NCBI RefSeq assembly: GCF_012927125.1
Contig: NZ_JABBFZ010000011.1
Coordinates: 164,931 to 228,930, forward strand
Length of the DNA stretch: 64,000 nt
DNA from: Paraburkholderia antibiotica
Lineage (GTDB): Bacteria > Pseudomonadota > Gammaproteobacteria > Burkholderiales > Burkholderiaceae
Direction of reading: 5' to 3'
Part shown: positions 39,954 to 49,150 of the stretch, piece after piece
Layout of the letters: each line of letters begins with the position of its first letter
Numbering within the stretch: position 1 is the first letter of the stretch
The notes under the pieces: generated by a model
Told to the model about the DNA's origin: nothing
Database searches by the model: none
The model's input: the letters and a program-made list of their open reading frames with translations, nothing else
Position numbers and translations under genes: made by a program

Positions 39954-40175
39954 TCACACGACACCGCCGACACCGCCGTCGCCCTGTCGCGCCGGCACGA
40001 TGCGATTGGACGCATCGCTGCCGGTCGCTGCGGGCAGCGGCTCGGCAGGCGTCATCTCGAACGAGGTCGCCGCGGGCGGCGTCTGGATCGACTGCACGCC
40101 TTTGGCAATTGCGGGCGCCGCGACGTAAGGGATAAACGCCGCGATCGCGACTACAGCGATATAGGTGAGGAACAT
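39954..40175 (-). CDS. small membrane-anchored hypothetical protein
   Basis: A 73-residue protein with one N-terminal hydrophobic helix (MFLTYIAVVAIAAFIPYV) and a Pro/Ala-rich tail. GAGGT lies 11 bases upstream of the ATG. No named family recognised. Confidence 0.5.
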   Translation of the reverse strand: MFLTYIAVVAIAAFIPYVAAPAIAKGVQSIQTPPAATSFEMTPAEPLPAATGSDASNRIVPARQGDGGVGGVV

Positions 40176-40513
40176 GGCCGTCGTACCTCTAACGAAGAAC
40201 TGCGGTGAAGAACTGCGGGACGGATTATGTGGAGGTCGGGAAAAGCCGAGGGATTTGCGAAAGCAGACTGCCAACCGACGAGCGGGACGAGCGCGGACAC
40301 CACGCCGCCGCGCGCTTCACGCCCGCGTTCGAATGGCGCGGAGTGATGAATGTGCTATTGATTTTAGGAGCGCCGCAACGTCCGCTAAAGGCCGGACTCC
40401 CGACCAAATCGGTCGACGTCTATCGTCTGGCGGACAGGCGGGTATTCGTCACACGCATCTAGCAGGCACCACACGCGCGCGACAAAACAACGGACCGCTA
40501 ACGACGCGCTACG
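40176..40513. other. 338-base gap
   Basis: No gene is supported. An 85-codon plus-strand frame at 40205-40462 has no recognisable motif and no good ribosome site, so it is left out. Confidence 0.4.
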
Positions 40514-41257
40514 TCAGAACTTCAGGCTGTTCAGAAACTGTAGCCAGAGGCTGTTGAGCGCGTTCGCCGGATGCATGTCGCTCGCGGATTCGTCGCGTTT
40601 TGCGTGATGCGTGTGCTGCGGATGCGAAGCCTCGGAGTGAGCGCGTTGGTCAGCTGAATGAGTCGACGAATGAGCCGCATGCTTCGACTCGGTAGCGGTT
40701 TTCTCCGCTGTCTCGACCGTTTCCTCTCCGGCGGCCTCTTCCGCTTTTGCGTTTTTCGCTGCCTTGCGCGCGTGTTGCGCTTTTTTTGCGGCCTCGGCTT
40801 CTTCGCGGCGAGCCGCCTGCAATGCCGCAACGCTATCCGCAATCTGCGCCGCGCGCCGCGGTTCGCATTGACGTCCGAGCAGCACGCCGAACAATACGTC
40901 GCGATTGTGACCTTCGTCGGCAAAGCGGATCGCGATCGACACCATCTCCGCGTACGCCGCTTCATCGACCGCGCGCGCCGCCGCCTCACGCTTCGAGCGG
41001 GCACGCTGCCCACGCGACAGTTGCGCTTCCCACGCGCTCATCTGCTCGGCGTAGACCGTGTCGTAGACCTTGCGTTGCTCAGCATCGGAGAGGATCGCGT
41101 ACGCGTCCTTGATTTCCTGGAACGCGGCGCGCGCCACGTCTTCGGCGCCGTGGTTGCGGTCGGGATGCCACTTCATCGCGGCTTTCCGGTAGGCCCGCTT
41201 GATTTCTTCGTCGGTGGCGTGCGCGGGCACGCCGAGCGTGTCATACAGGGTTGCCAT
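40514..41257 (-). CDS. DnaJ-domain protein
   Basis: A 247-residue protein with an N-terminal J domain (1-65) and the catalytic tripeptide HPD at 31-33, which stimulates DnaK ATPase. There is no Gly/Phe or zinc-finger region, so it is a type III J protein. The rest is a charged helix followed by a Ala/Glu/His-rich tail. Its leader contains a candidate terminator-bearing RNA (41432-41498). Confidence 0.82.
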   Translation of the reverse strand: MATLYDTLGVPAHATDEEIKRAYRKAAMKWHPDRNHGAEDVARAAFQEIKDAYAILSDAEQRKVYDTVYAEQMSAWEAQLSRGQRARSKREAAARAVDEAAYAEMVSIAIRFADEGHNRDVLFGVLLGRQCEPRRAAQIADSVAALQAARREEAEAAKKAQHARKAAKNAKAEEAAGEETVETAEKTATESKHAAHSSTHSADQRAHSEASHPQHTHHAKRDESASDMHPANALNSLWLQFLNSLKF

Positions 41258-41431
41258 GCTGGGCTCGATTTTGCGGGGAATCCATGCGGGCATCGTAGCA
41301 TGCAAAAAGCGGCTTCCTTGTGAAGCGGCCAGCGGAACGCCCGCATGCCCCGGCATCGCCGTGAAGCAATCGCGACGAACGCACGACGAAAGCGTGACGC
41401 AAGGCTCGCGCGACAGCGGCACAAGCACAGC

Positions 41432-41462
41432 AAAAAAAGCCTCGCCACTTGCGCGGCGAGGC
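41432..41462 (-). terminator. intrinsic terminator, minus strand
   Basis: A perfect 8-bp stem GCCTCGCC/GGCGAGGC (41439-41462) with an 8-base loop is followed, reading leftward, by seven Ts (41432-41438). It is oriented to stop minus-strand transcripts. Confidence 0.8.
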
Positions 41463-41498
41463 CGAGTCCCATGTCAAAGGAGATGTCATGGAGGAGAC
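41432..41498 (-). ncRNA. candidate small RNA or transcription attenuator upstream of the DnaJ-like gene
   Basis: The minus strand has -35 TTGGGT (41528-41533), 17-base spacer and -10 TATGAT (41505-41510). About 67 bases later comes a textbook terminator. The predicted RNA exposes two CUCC-rich anti-Shine-Dalgarno stretches. The second (CUCCUUU) lies in the loop of a hairpin closed by UCCAUG and CAUGGG. Either it is a stand-alone sRNA targeting ribosome sites, or a leader attenuator for the DnaJ-like gene 175 bases downstream. Confidence 0.55.
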
Positions 41499-41504
41499 GA
41501 ACCC

Positions 41505-41533
41505 ATCATAACGTCGGACTCACTCGCACCCAA
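41505..41533 (-). promoter_or_regulatory. promoter of the candidate small RNA
   Basis: TTGGGT and TATGAT on the minus strand are separated by exactly 17 bases; the predicted start is near 41498. Confidence 0.5.
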
Positions 41534-41758
41534 CCAACGGTTCGCCATATGCTTATCGACCGCCCGTTCACGTGTATTGCAGCGACCGCGCAGTTATATC
41601 GTTAGAACAAAAAGTCGCTTAGCCGCGCGGCGAGCGGTCATTAAGATGACACTTCAAGGTCCGGCTCGCCCAGCGCGGTCCACGCGCCGATCCATGCGCC
41701 GTTTCACCGGCGCTCCGCGCGAGCCGCAAAACAAGCCGCAAATCGAAGGAGCATTTCG

Positions 41759-42478
41759 TTGAGCAGATCCGATCATTCCCGCCGACCGCTCGTGGTCGGC
41801 ATTGGCGGCACGACGCGCGCGGCCTCGTCGACCGAACGCGCGCTCGCTTTTGCGTTGCGCGGCGCCGAAGCCGCCGGCGCGCGCACCCTTCTGTTCGGCG
41901 GCAGTTTTCTGCATAGCCTGCCGCACTACGCGCCGGAACAACCGGCACGTACCGACGCCCAGCTCGAACTGATCGAAGCCGTACGTCGCGCGGACGCGGT
42001 GATCATCGCGACGCCCGGCTATCACGGAGGCGTATCGGGCCTCGTGAAAAACGCGCTGGATACGCTCGAAGAGTTGCGCGCCGACGAACGCCCGTATCTC
42101 GACGGCCGCGCGGTCGGCTGCATCGTCACCGCTTATGGCTGGCAGGCGGCGGGCTCGGTGCTGACGTCGCTGCGTTCGATCGCGCATGCGTTGCGCGGCT
42201 GGCCGACGCCGTTCGGCGCCGGCATCAATACGCTGGAAACGCGCTTCGATAGCGCCGACAGTTGCTCCGATCCGAAGGTCATCGAACAACTGGCGACCGT
42301 CGGCCGGCAAGCGGCGCAATTCGCGCTGGCGTTTAATACCGGCGCCGATGCCGCGCTCGCCGCCACGCTCGATGCGCAGCACAACCCGATCGCGTCGACA
42401 CATTCGGCTGCGAGCCATGCGGCCACTCAAAGCGCCGCCGCCGACGCGACCTCCTCGCGTGTGCTACAGGCCGTGTGA
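41759..42478 (+). CDS. NADPH-dependent FMN reductase
   Basis: A 239-residue flavodoxin-like protein: VVGIGGTTRAASSTERAL binds FMN phosphate, and ATPGYHGGVSGLVKNALDTL is the conserved flavin-site segment of the SsuE/ChrR-type family. It supplies reduced FMN to a monooxygenase or reduces quinones; no partner is adjacent. The start is a TTG at 41759, 8 bases after AAGGAG. The final 45 residues are Ala/Ser-rich and outside the fold. Confidence 0.82.
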   Translation: MSRSDHSRRPLVVGIGGTTRAASSTERALAFALRGAEAAGARTLLFGGSFLHSLPHYAPEQPARTDAQLELIEAVRRADAVIIATPGYHGGVSGLVKNALDTLEELRADERPYLDGRAVGCIVTAYGWQAAGSVLTSLRSIAHALRGWPTPFGAGINTLETRFDSADSCSDPKVIEQLATVGRQAAQFALAFNTGADAALAATLDAQHNPIASTHSAASHAATQSAAADATSSRVLQAV

Positions 42479-42840
42479 ACGGCTCTGCTCGAAGCGCCGC
42501 GACGCACCGCTGTGCCGCGGCGTCACGACAGCGCCACCACGACCGCGCACCGCCTCGCGCGGCCTGACGCTTCGCGCACACCGTGCGCCACATAACAGAC
42601 ACCGCGCAACAGGCTGCCGGATAGTGTCCGAACACAGCGACTTTGATCCGATCCGGGCCCGCGATTATCACTCCCGCCCCGCGCTGATTTGCTTACCACG
42701 AAAGATTGGTTCACCCGCTGCGCAGCGCCCCCTACGCTAGACCCTGCCTGCCGCTTCAGAAACTATCGGCACCGACAGAGCGGCACGGCACGCGCTGGTT
42801 TTCCGCACAACGCATGTGGGCACACCGACAAGTCAAGATC
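42479..42840. other. 362-base gap starting with a strong hairpin
   Basis: No gene is supported. The first part holds the hairpin at 42495-42522; the rest shows nothing recognisable. Confidence 0.45.
42495..42522 (+). terminator. hairpin after the FMN reductase gene
   Basis: CGCCGCG and CGCGGCG pair around a 2-base bulge, with GCAC/GTGC continuing the stem and a CGCT loop. No T-tract follows, so Rho dependence or an mRNA-stability role is possible. Confidence 0.4.
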
Positions 42841-43056
42841 ATGAACTCACACCTCCGCTACAAGGGCTACGAAGTCGAAGCGGCGACGCAACTGCTGCCC
42901 AATGGATTGTTTGCCGCGAACCTGACTATCGAGGAAAGCAACGCGAACACGCGCAAAGCGTATTCGTTCGACGCGCTCGATTACTTCTTCGACGAAGAAC
43001 ATGCGCTCGCCTATGCATCCGACTGGGGACGCATGTGGATCGACAATCGTCAGTGA
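42841..43056 (+). CDS. small YKGYE-motif hypothetical protein
   Basis: A 71-residue soluble protein (MNSHLRYKGYEVEAAT...), with YKGYE near the N-terminus and a final YASDWGRMWIDN segment. It is related in layout to the protein at 19168. No strong ribosome site is visible before the ATG. Function unknown. Confidence 0.55.
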   Translation: MNSHLRYKGYEVEAATQLLPNGLFAANLTIEESNANTRKAYSFDALDYFFDEEHALAYASDWGRMWIDNRQ

Positions 43057-43396
43057 ATCCCCCGCAAGCTCACCCGCGCGCGCATCGGTAGCGATTACGG
43101 CACGCGCGGCGTGCACCGGTCAATTCGCCTTCCGCGTCGACGACCCGCTCCGCGCCGCCGCTGTTGAGCCGCGCCCGGCATCCCCTTGCAGACGGTTGTG
43201 CCAGAATAGACGAAGCTCTGTATTCGCCCTGTTCACGCGTGACCTGTCCGCCAGCTCAACGGATGCCGCCGAAACGCCCACACCGACTCTTCGCGCCGTG
43301 TCCTCGCACCGTCTTCATCCCGCGTGAAGACAGACTGCGGATTCGGGCGTGCATCCTGCCGCCAGGCACGCACCCAACCCTACGGAGACGCCGCTC
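43057..43396. other. 340-base gap
   Basis: No gene or clear regulatory structure is seen. It precedes the amidase gene. Confidence 0.4.
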
Positions 43397-44851
43397 ATGA
43401 GCTGGACCGTCGACGCACAACTCGCGCTAAGCGCGACGCAAGCGGTCGAAGCGCTGCAGTCCGGCCGCCTCAAGGCCACCGACTACGTCGCCACGCTGCT
43501 CGCGCGCGCCGCCGCGCTCACGCATCTGAACGCGCTCACCACGCTCGACCTCGACGGCGCGCTCGCCGCCGCGCGACGCTTCGACGCGTTGCCCGCGGCC
43601 ACCAAAGCGCGCCTGCCGCTTGCCGGCCTGCCGATCGTCGTCAAGGACAACATCAACACCGCGGGTTTGCCCACCTCGGCGGGCACGCCCGCGCTCGAAG
43701 GCTTCGTGCCGGCGTCCAACGCGCCGTCCGTGCAACGGCTCGTCGATGCAGGCGCGATCGTGCTCGGCAAGGCCAACATGCACGAGCTCGCGTTCGGTAT
43801 CACCAGCACGAACTTCGCCGCGCATGCGGGACCGGTACGCAATCCGTACGATCCTTCGCTGATCCCGGGCGGCTCGTCCGGCGGCACGGCCGTCGCGATC
43901 GCCGCGCGCATCGCCCCCGCCGGACTCGGCACCGACACCGGCGGCTCGACGCGCATTCCCGCCGCGCTGACGGGCACCGCGGGCCTGCGTCCGTCGGTCG
44001 GCAACGGCGGCGCCGAGCGGCGCTATCACGACCCCGACGCAGTCGTGCCGATCAGCCATACGCGCGATACCGTCGGCCCGATGGCACGCAACGTCGCCGA
44101 TCTGGCGCTGCTCGACGGCGTGATCAGCGGCGCCGGCGCGCTGCCCGCGGTCGCGCTCGACGGCCTGCGCATCGGGCTTCCCGCACCGCTATGGGATGGG
44201 CTCGAACGACAGGTCGAAGCCGTGGCCCGCGCGGCGTTGCAGACACTCGAAGCGGCGGGCGTCACGTTCGTGCCGGTCGCGATGGACGAACTCGAGCATC
44301 TGAACGGAATGGTCGGCGGCCCGATCGCGGTTCACGAAGCGCTCGATGACGTGCGCGCGTGGCTGGTCGCGAATCGGGCGCCGGTGCAAACCGTCGCCGA
44401 ACTGGCCGCGCGCATTGCCAGTCCTGACGTGCGTGCGATCTACGACGATGTACTCGCCGACGTGCTCGGCCCGCACTACAGCGCGGCGCTCACCCACTGG
44501 CGACCACGCCTGCAAAGCTACGTCGCCGCAACCTTCGCGGATGCGCAACTCGACGCGCTGCTGTTTCCGACCACGCGACTCGTCGCGGTGCCGATCGACG
44601 ATCTGATCGGCTCGTCGACGGTCAAGATCGACGGCGGCCCGCCAATCGATACGATGGAAGCGTTCCTGCGCAATACCGATCCGGCCAGCACCGCCGGCCT
44701 TCCGGGGCTTTCGCTGCCGGCCGGCATGAGTCAAAGCGGCTTACCCGTCGGACTCGAACTGGACGGGCCGCCCGGTTCGGACAGGCGACTACTGGCGATC
44801 GGCGTCGCGTTCGAACAGGTGCTGGGCGCATTGCCGGCGCCTGTGTTGTGA
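43397..44851 (+). CDS. amidase (amidase-signature family)
   Basis: A 484-residue amidase with the full catalytic triad: K83 in VVKDN, cis-Ser S160 in GGSSGG, and nucleophile S184 in TGGST. Family members hydrolyse linear or cyclic amides, including indoleacetamide and mandelamide. Neighbours do not indicate the substrate. The ATG at 43397 has a CGGAGA box; it is the first of the conserved segment. Confidence 0.88.
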   Translation: MSWTVDAQLALSATQAVEALQSGRLKATDYVATLLARAAALTHLNALTTLDLDGALAAARRFDALPAATKARLPLAGLPIVVKDNINTAGLPTSAGTPALEGFVPASNAPSVQRLVDAGAIVLGKANMHELAFGITSTNFAAHAGPVRNPYDPSLIPGGSSGGTAVAIAARIAPAGLGTDTGGSTRIPAALTGTAGLRPSVGNGGAERRYHDPDAVVPISHTRDTVGPMARNVADLALLDGVISGAGALPAVALDGLRIGLPAPLWDGLERQVEAVARAALQTLEAAGVTFVPVAMDELEHLNGMVGGPIAVHEALDDVRAWLVANRAPVQTVAELAARIASPDVRAIYDDVLADVLGPHYSAALTHWRPRLQSYVAATFADAQLDALLFPTTRLVAVPIDDLIGSSTVKIDGGPPIDTMEAFLRNTDPASTAGLPGLSLPAGMSQSGLPVGLELDGPPGSDRRLLAIGVAFEQVLGALPAPVL

Positions 44852-44894
44852 CTCTTCCATTGATACGTTTTCCTGAACATCCCCCCAAGTGACG

Positions 44895-45683
44895 ATGACG
44901 ACAGCCGCCACCGCCCGTTTTCCCGCTCGCCTCGCAAGCCGCTTCTTCTGTCTGACCGCCGCGTTCGCGGTCGCCCTCACCACAACGTCGTGCGCGCGCC
45001 TCGCGAGCGTCGACTCCAACGCGCTGTGGAAGATCGTCGACGTACGTTGCGTGCCGTCGCAGGAGGCCACCGGCACGCCCGGCCAGTGCGAAACCGTCGA
45101 TCTCGACAAACGCTACGTGATCCTGAAGGATATTCTCGGGCGCTCGCAATATCTGCTGATGCCGACCGACCGCATCACCGGCATCGAAAGTCCGCTGATA
45201 CTCGCGCCCGACGCGAAGGACTACTGGCGCGACGCGTGGGATTCACGCCATTACGTGCAGCGCGCGGTCAAGCGCGAGCTGCACGACAATCAGCTTGGCC
45301 TCGAAATCAACTCCGAATATCGACGCTCGCAAAATCAGCTGCATATCCATATCGACTGCATGCGCCGCGAGATTAGCACCGCGCTCGCGGATCATGCGCA
45401 GGATGCGCCTGGCGAATGGCGCTGGACGACACTCGACGGCCGGCGCTACCGGATCATGCGCGTGAGTTCGATCAGCGGCGTCGACAGCCCGTTCCGGATC
45501 GTCGCGCGCGACAATCCCAATCCCGCGACGATGTCCACGCAAACGATCCTCGTGACCGCCGCCGGGCCGTCCGCCGAGAAAGACGGCTGGTTGATCGTCA
45601 ACAGCGGCATCGACGTCGACGGCGGCACCGGCACCGCCGAAGGTCTGCTCGATCACGCGTGCCGCGTCGCCGACGACCATTGA
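44895..45683 (+). CDS. cdh: CDP-diacylglycerol pyrophosphatase
   Basis: A 262-residue lipoprotein of the HIT superfamily. Signal peptide with lipobox ending TTSC (C33), then conserved RYVILKD, YLLMPTDRITGIESP and the HIT motif HIHIDC with H150 and H152, which match E. coli Cdh closely in order and spacing. It hydrolyses CDP-diacylglycerol to phosphatidate and CMP at the membrane. The ATG at 44895 is chosen; a GTG two codons earlier is possible. The next gene is a fatty-acid desaturase. Confidence 0.85.
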   Translation: MTTAATARFPARLASRFFCLTAAFAVALTTTSCARLASVDSNALWKIVDVRCVPSQEATGTPGQCETVDLDKRYVILKDILGRSQYLLMPTDRITGIESPLILAPDAKDYWRDAWDSRHYVQRAVKRELHDNQLGLEINSEYRRSQNQLHIHIDCMRREISTALADHAQDAPGEWRWTTLDGRRYRIMRVSSISGVDSPFRIVARDNPNPATMSTQTILVTAAGPSAEKDGWLIVNSGIDVDGGTGTAEGLLDHACRVADDH

Positions 45684-45804
45684 ACGTGAGCGGCGCCGCA
45701 CGCGCTATCCACGATTGCGTGGATGCATTGCTCAATAAAATGGTTCGGGCGCGCGGCGTGGCCCCGTACGATCGGTCTGAATCTGTATTCGGACCGGTTT
45801 TACG

Positions 45805-46872
45805 ATGGCGATCTATCTCGACGATACCCAGCGCAACGACATCGCCCGTCTCGCCGCAAGCTGGACGTGGCGCACGCAATGGCCGACATGGACGCTGATC
45901 GTCGCGATCTACGGCGGCTGGTTCGGCGTCGCGACGCATGCGCGCACCCTCGGTTTGCCCGCGACGACACTACTGCTCGCGGTATTCGGCGCGTGGTACA
46001 TGTCGTTGCAGCATGAACTGCTGCACGGTCATCCCACACGTTCTCCATTCATCAATGCGCTGCTCGGCTTTGCGCCGCTGGCGGTGTGGTTTCCTTATCG
46101 GCTCTATCGCGACTCGCATCTTCGCCATCACGACGATGCCCATCTGACGCAACCCGGCAGCGACCCCGAAAGTTATTTCGTCAGTGCGACTGACTGGCAG
46201 CGTGCCGGTACCGCAATGCGTGCGCTGCTGATGTTTCGCAATACGTTGATCGGACGATTGCTGATTGGGCCGGCGTTTTCAATCGCGGCGACCGGCGCGC
46301 AGGCACTGACCAGAATCGGCGCCGGCGATTGGCGCGACGTCCCCGCGTGGCTTGCGCATCTCGCCGCGTTGGCAGCGCTCACCGCGTGGTTGCAGCAGGC
46401 TTGTGGAATACCGGCGTGGGCTTTTATCGTCGGTGCGGGATATGGCGCGTTGGCGCTGGCGTCGGTGCGCTCGTTTCACGAGCATCGGGTCGCGCCGGTG
46501 GCCGCGCATCGCACGGTGATCAATGAAGCGGGATGGGGATGGCGGCTGCTGTTTCTGAACAACAACTATCATCTGGTTCATCATGACTTGCCGCAGGTGC
46601 CGTGGTTTGCGCTTCGCAAAGTCTATGAGAGGTCCCGCCCGCAATACATAGCACGCTCAGGAGGCTTTCTGGTCCAGGGTTACAGCGAATGGGTCACACG
46701 CTGGGGACTCGCTGCAGTGACGCATCCGGCGGCGAGCGGTGCAATCGGTGCAATCGGTACTTCCGGCGAAGGCTCAGGAACTCCGCCAGCTTCCACCCGT
46801 TTTGCGGGCAAATTGCAGGCAGAATTTGGCAAGGATTGTAGTTACGCTCTCGGCCAAGGGGACCAAAAGTAG
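45805..46872 (+). CDS. membrane fatty-acid desaturase
   Basis: A 355-residue diiron membrane desaturase. The three histidine boxes are present: HELLHGH, HLRHH and HLVHH (in NNNYHLVHHDLP), the last in the usual C-terminal position. Hydrophobic pairs of helices flank them. It desaturates lipid acyl chains, consistent with the adjacent phospholipid enzyme. The final 55 residues form an extra tail. It ends 6 bases before the convergent XdhC gene. Confidence 0.82.
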   Translation: MAIYLDDTQRNDIARLAASWTWRTQWPTWTLIVAIYGGWFGVATHARTLGLPATTLLLAVFGAWYMSLQHELLHGHPTRSPFINALLGFAPLAVWFPYRLYRDSHLRHHDDAHLTQPGSDPESYFVSATDWQRAGTAMRALLMFRNTLIGRLLIGPAFSIAATGAQALTRIGAGDWRDVPAWLAHLAALAALTAWLQQACGIPAWAFIVGAGYGALALASVRSFHEHRVAPVAAHRTVINEAGWGWRLLFLNNNYHLVHHDLPQVPWFALRKVYERSRPQYIARSGGFLVQGYSEWVTRWGLAAVTHPAASGAIGAIGTSGEGSGTPPASTRFAGKLQAEFGKDCSYALGQGDQK

Positions 46873-46878
46873 AATAAA

Positions 46879-47895
46879 TCACGCGCTCGCCAGACATTCC
46901 CGAATCGTGCCGGGCGCACGCTGTGCATGCGTCTGATGCACTTTGACGCCATTCCTGATCGCAATCATCTCAGCAAGAATAGACACCGCAATCTCCGACG
47001 GCGTGCGAGCGCCAAGATGCAGGCCAACTGGACCGTGCAACCGACCGATCTGCTCGTCTGTCAGATCAAACAATCGCAGCCGCTCGCGACGCCGTAAATC
47101 ATTGGCTCTCGAACCGATTGCGCCCACATAGAAAGCCGACGACTTGAGTGCTTCGAGCAGCGCCATATCGTCGAGTTTCGGATCGTGAGTGAGTGCGACC
47201 ACAGCCATATTCGGGTCTGGACTGAGCTCGATGACCGTGTCGTCCGGCATCGTCGTTCTAAATTCCACCCCTGGCACGTTCGATTCGGCTGCATACTCGA
47301 CGCGCGGATCGCACACTATGACGTGATAGCCGATCGCCTGCGCCATCGTCGACAGATATTCGGTCAGTTGCCCCGCGCCGATGATCAGCAAGCGCTCACG
47401 CGAACCGTGTAGCGTCATCAGCGTCTGCCCGTCGAACTCCACCCGCGAGGCCACACCCGAAGGCATCAGCGCTACCGTTCCGGTCTCCAGATCCAATCGT
47501 CGCAGCACCAGACGATCGCGTTCGATTGCTTCGAGCAAATCGGCCAGCCGTGAGCGTGAAGTCACGGGCTCCAGCACAAGCGTGATGGTTCCGCCGCACG
47601 GCAGCCCAAAGCGCGTCGCCTCTTCCGCATTTGCCCCGTACACGACGACCTCTGGCCGTAACGCCGGAAGCCGACCGGCACGCGCCCGTTCGATCAACTC
47701 GTCCTCGATACAGCCGCCCGACACGGCCCCTTTCACTCGACCGTCCCGGTCAATCAGAAGCAGAGATCCAGGCGGCCGTGGCGCGGAGCCCCAGGTGCGC
47801 ACAACGACAACAAGCGTAGCCTGTCTTCGTTGCGCGCTCCACTCGACCGCCGTGCTCAGAACATCAAGATCTGCGCTCTCCATTGCTCTGCTCAC
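46879..47895 (-). CDS. XdhC/CoxI-family Mo-hydroxylase maturation protein
   Basis: A 338-residue protein with the two XdhC parts: N-terminal XdhC_CoxI domain (TWGSAPRPPGSLLLID, AVSGGCIEDELIERA) and a C-terminal Rossmann-type XdhC_C domain (LLIIGAGQLTEYL, YVGAIGSRAND). XdhC proteins sulfurate and insert the Mo cofactor of xanthine dehydrogenase-type enzymes. The GTG start at 47895, with AGGA 8 bases upstream, follows the CoxG stop by 9 bases. It is the last gene of the Mo-hydroxylase operon. Confidence 0.85.
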   Translation of the reverse strand: MSRAMESADLDVLSTAVEWSAQRRQATLVVVVRTWGSAPRPPGSLLLIDRDGRVKGAVSGGCIEDELIERARAGRLPALRPEVVVYGANAEEATRFGLPCGGTITLVLEPVTSRSRLADLLEAIERDRLVLRRLDLETGTVALMPSGVASRVEFDGQTLMTLHGSRERLLIIGAGQLTEYLSTMAQAIGYHVIVCDPRVEYAAESNVPGVEFRTTMPDDTVIELSPDPNMAVVALTHDPKLDDMALLEALKSSAFYVGAIGSRANDLRRRERLRLFDLTDEQIGRLHGPVGLHLGARTPSEIAVSILAEMIAIRNGVKVHQTHAQRAPGTIRECLASA

Positions 47896-47904
47896 TTCGG
47901 AATC

Positions 47905-48684
47905 CTACTTCAGATATTCCTTCAGCCAGTTGACGCAGTCCTGCGACTCCTGAACAGGCCATAGAACCCGAACCGTGCTGTCTCCGCGCTGCACCTCGAT
48001 AAATATGTCAGTAGGAAATCGATGCAATTCGCCAGAATTGCCACCATTTCCGGCTCCAGAAAACAGGCGCCGCCACCACGATCCACCCGTTGCCGGCGGT
48101 ATCTGATGAACATACCCCGGATGTGCTCCAGTCGTGGACGATGCCGTTGCCGACGCTTCACGATTCGCCCCGGCAGCCGACCTCATGACACCATTGACCT
48201 GTCGCGTGGAATCCGCCGTATCGAGCGCTTGAGGTGCACCCGCAACGGCGCGGGCATTCAGATTCGCACCGAACTCCTCCCACATCCGGTCGGCCTTGGT
48301 CTTCATTACCGTCAGTCCGAAGGCTCCCAGACGGCCGAACACGTCGACGCTGATCTTCATCGCCAACTCGGTCCTATCGTCGGACAGTTCGGTCAACGTC
48401 AACTCGCTCGACTGTTTCAACGAACTTCCAATCGACGAGTCCTCTCCCGTCCCCTCGCTCTTCAGATAATACGGAGGCCGCGTTTCCAGTATCACGGTCC
48501 TGATCCTGAACCTCGCGGCAATAAACGAAATCTTGACCTTTACGTTCGCAAGGTACTCGACGTCGCTAACGACTTCCACGGATTCCGTTCCAGGAACGCA
48601 TCCCGCCATGACATTCGGATCGAGTAGCAAACTCCACACCTTCTCGATGGGCGCATCGATCACCACCTTCTTTTCAAATTCCAC
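47905..48684 (-). CDS. CoxG/SRPBCC-family protein
   Basis: A 259-residue protein; residues 1-150 are the CoxG (SRPBCC) fold with GCVPGTESVEV and the KVSVDVFGRLGAFG-like strands. The last 100 residues form a Ser/Ala/Gly-rich linker and a distinct C-terminal segment (TDIFIEVQRGDSTVRVLWPV) not seen in typical CoxG. CoxG helps anchor carbon-monoxide dehydrogenase to the membrane; in this setting it may recruit the Mo enzyme or its quinone partner. The gene overlaps the 2Fe-2S subunit gene by 11 bases. Confidence 0.8.
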   Translation of the reverse strand: MEFEKKVVIDAPIEKVWSLLLDPNVMAGCVPGTESVEVVSDVEYLANVKVKISFIAARFRIRTVILETRPPYYLKSEGTGEDSSIGSSLKQSSELTLTELSDDRTELAMKISVDVFGRLGAFGLTVMKTKADRMWEEFGANLNARAVAGAPQALDTADSTRQVNGVMRSAAGANREASATASSTTGAHPGYVHQIPPATGGSWWRRLFSGAGNGGNSGELHRFPTDIFIEVQRGDSTVRVLWPVQESQDCVNWLKEYLK

Positions 48685-49150
48685 GAATCTTCTCCCCTGC
48701 GATCAGGATCGATTTGACTATGCCCACATAGCCGGTGCAGCGACACAGATTGCCATTGAGACCCTCCCTGACCTGCTCTTCGGTTGGGTTGGGATTGTCG
48801 TTCAACAGCGCGCACGCTGTCATGAGAAAGCCCGGCGTACAGTACCCGCATTGCAAGCCGCCGTGCTCCATGAATGCCGTCTGCAGCGGATGAAGCGCCT
48901 CACCATCCGCCAGTCCTTCCACCGTCGTTATTTCACGACCGTGCGCCTGTCGCGCCAGCATCAGACACGATTTGACGGCCTCGCCGTCCAGCAGAACCGT
49001 ACAGGCACCACACACGCCCGTTTCGCACCCTCGCTTCGTGCCGGTCAAATGAAGATCGTCACGGATAAGATCGGACAGCAATCGACGCGACGGAATCTCC
49101 AGGCTGGTGGATTGACCGTTGACAACAACGTTGATCGACGTTTTGCTCAT
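48674..49150 (-). CDS. Mo-hydroxylase [2Fe-2S] subunit
   Basis: A 158-residue subunit with two clusters: the plant-type ferredoxin cluster in CETGVCGACTVLLDG plus a downstream Cys, and the helical CGYCTPG and CRCTGYVG motifs. It transfers electrons from molybdopterin to FAD in xanthine dehydrogenase-type heterotrimers. Tight overlap with the FAD subunit gene (4 bases). Confidence 0.92.
   Translation of the reverse strand: MSKTSINVVVNGQSTSLEIPSRRLLSDLIRDDLHLTGTKRGCETGVCGACTVLLDGEAVKSCLMLARQAHGREITTVEGLADGEALHPLQTAFMEHGGLQCGYCTPGFLMTACALLNDNPNPTEEQVREGLNGNLCRCTGYVGIVKSILIAGEKIRGI

Larger units (their letters stand above)
41258..41758. other. divergent gap containing a candidate small RNA
   Basis: No protein gene. 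It contains a minus-strand promoter, short RNA and intrinsic terminator (described separately) between the DnaJ-like gene and the FMN reductase gene. Confidence 0.5.

Noticed and set aside
40205..40462. 85-codon plus-strand frame
   Set aside because: No ribosome site, no motif, composition typical of noncoding sequence.
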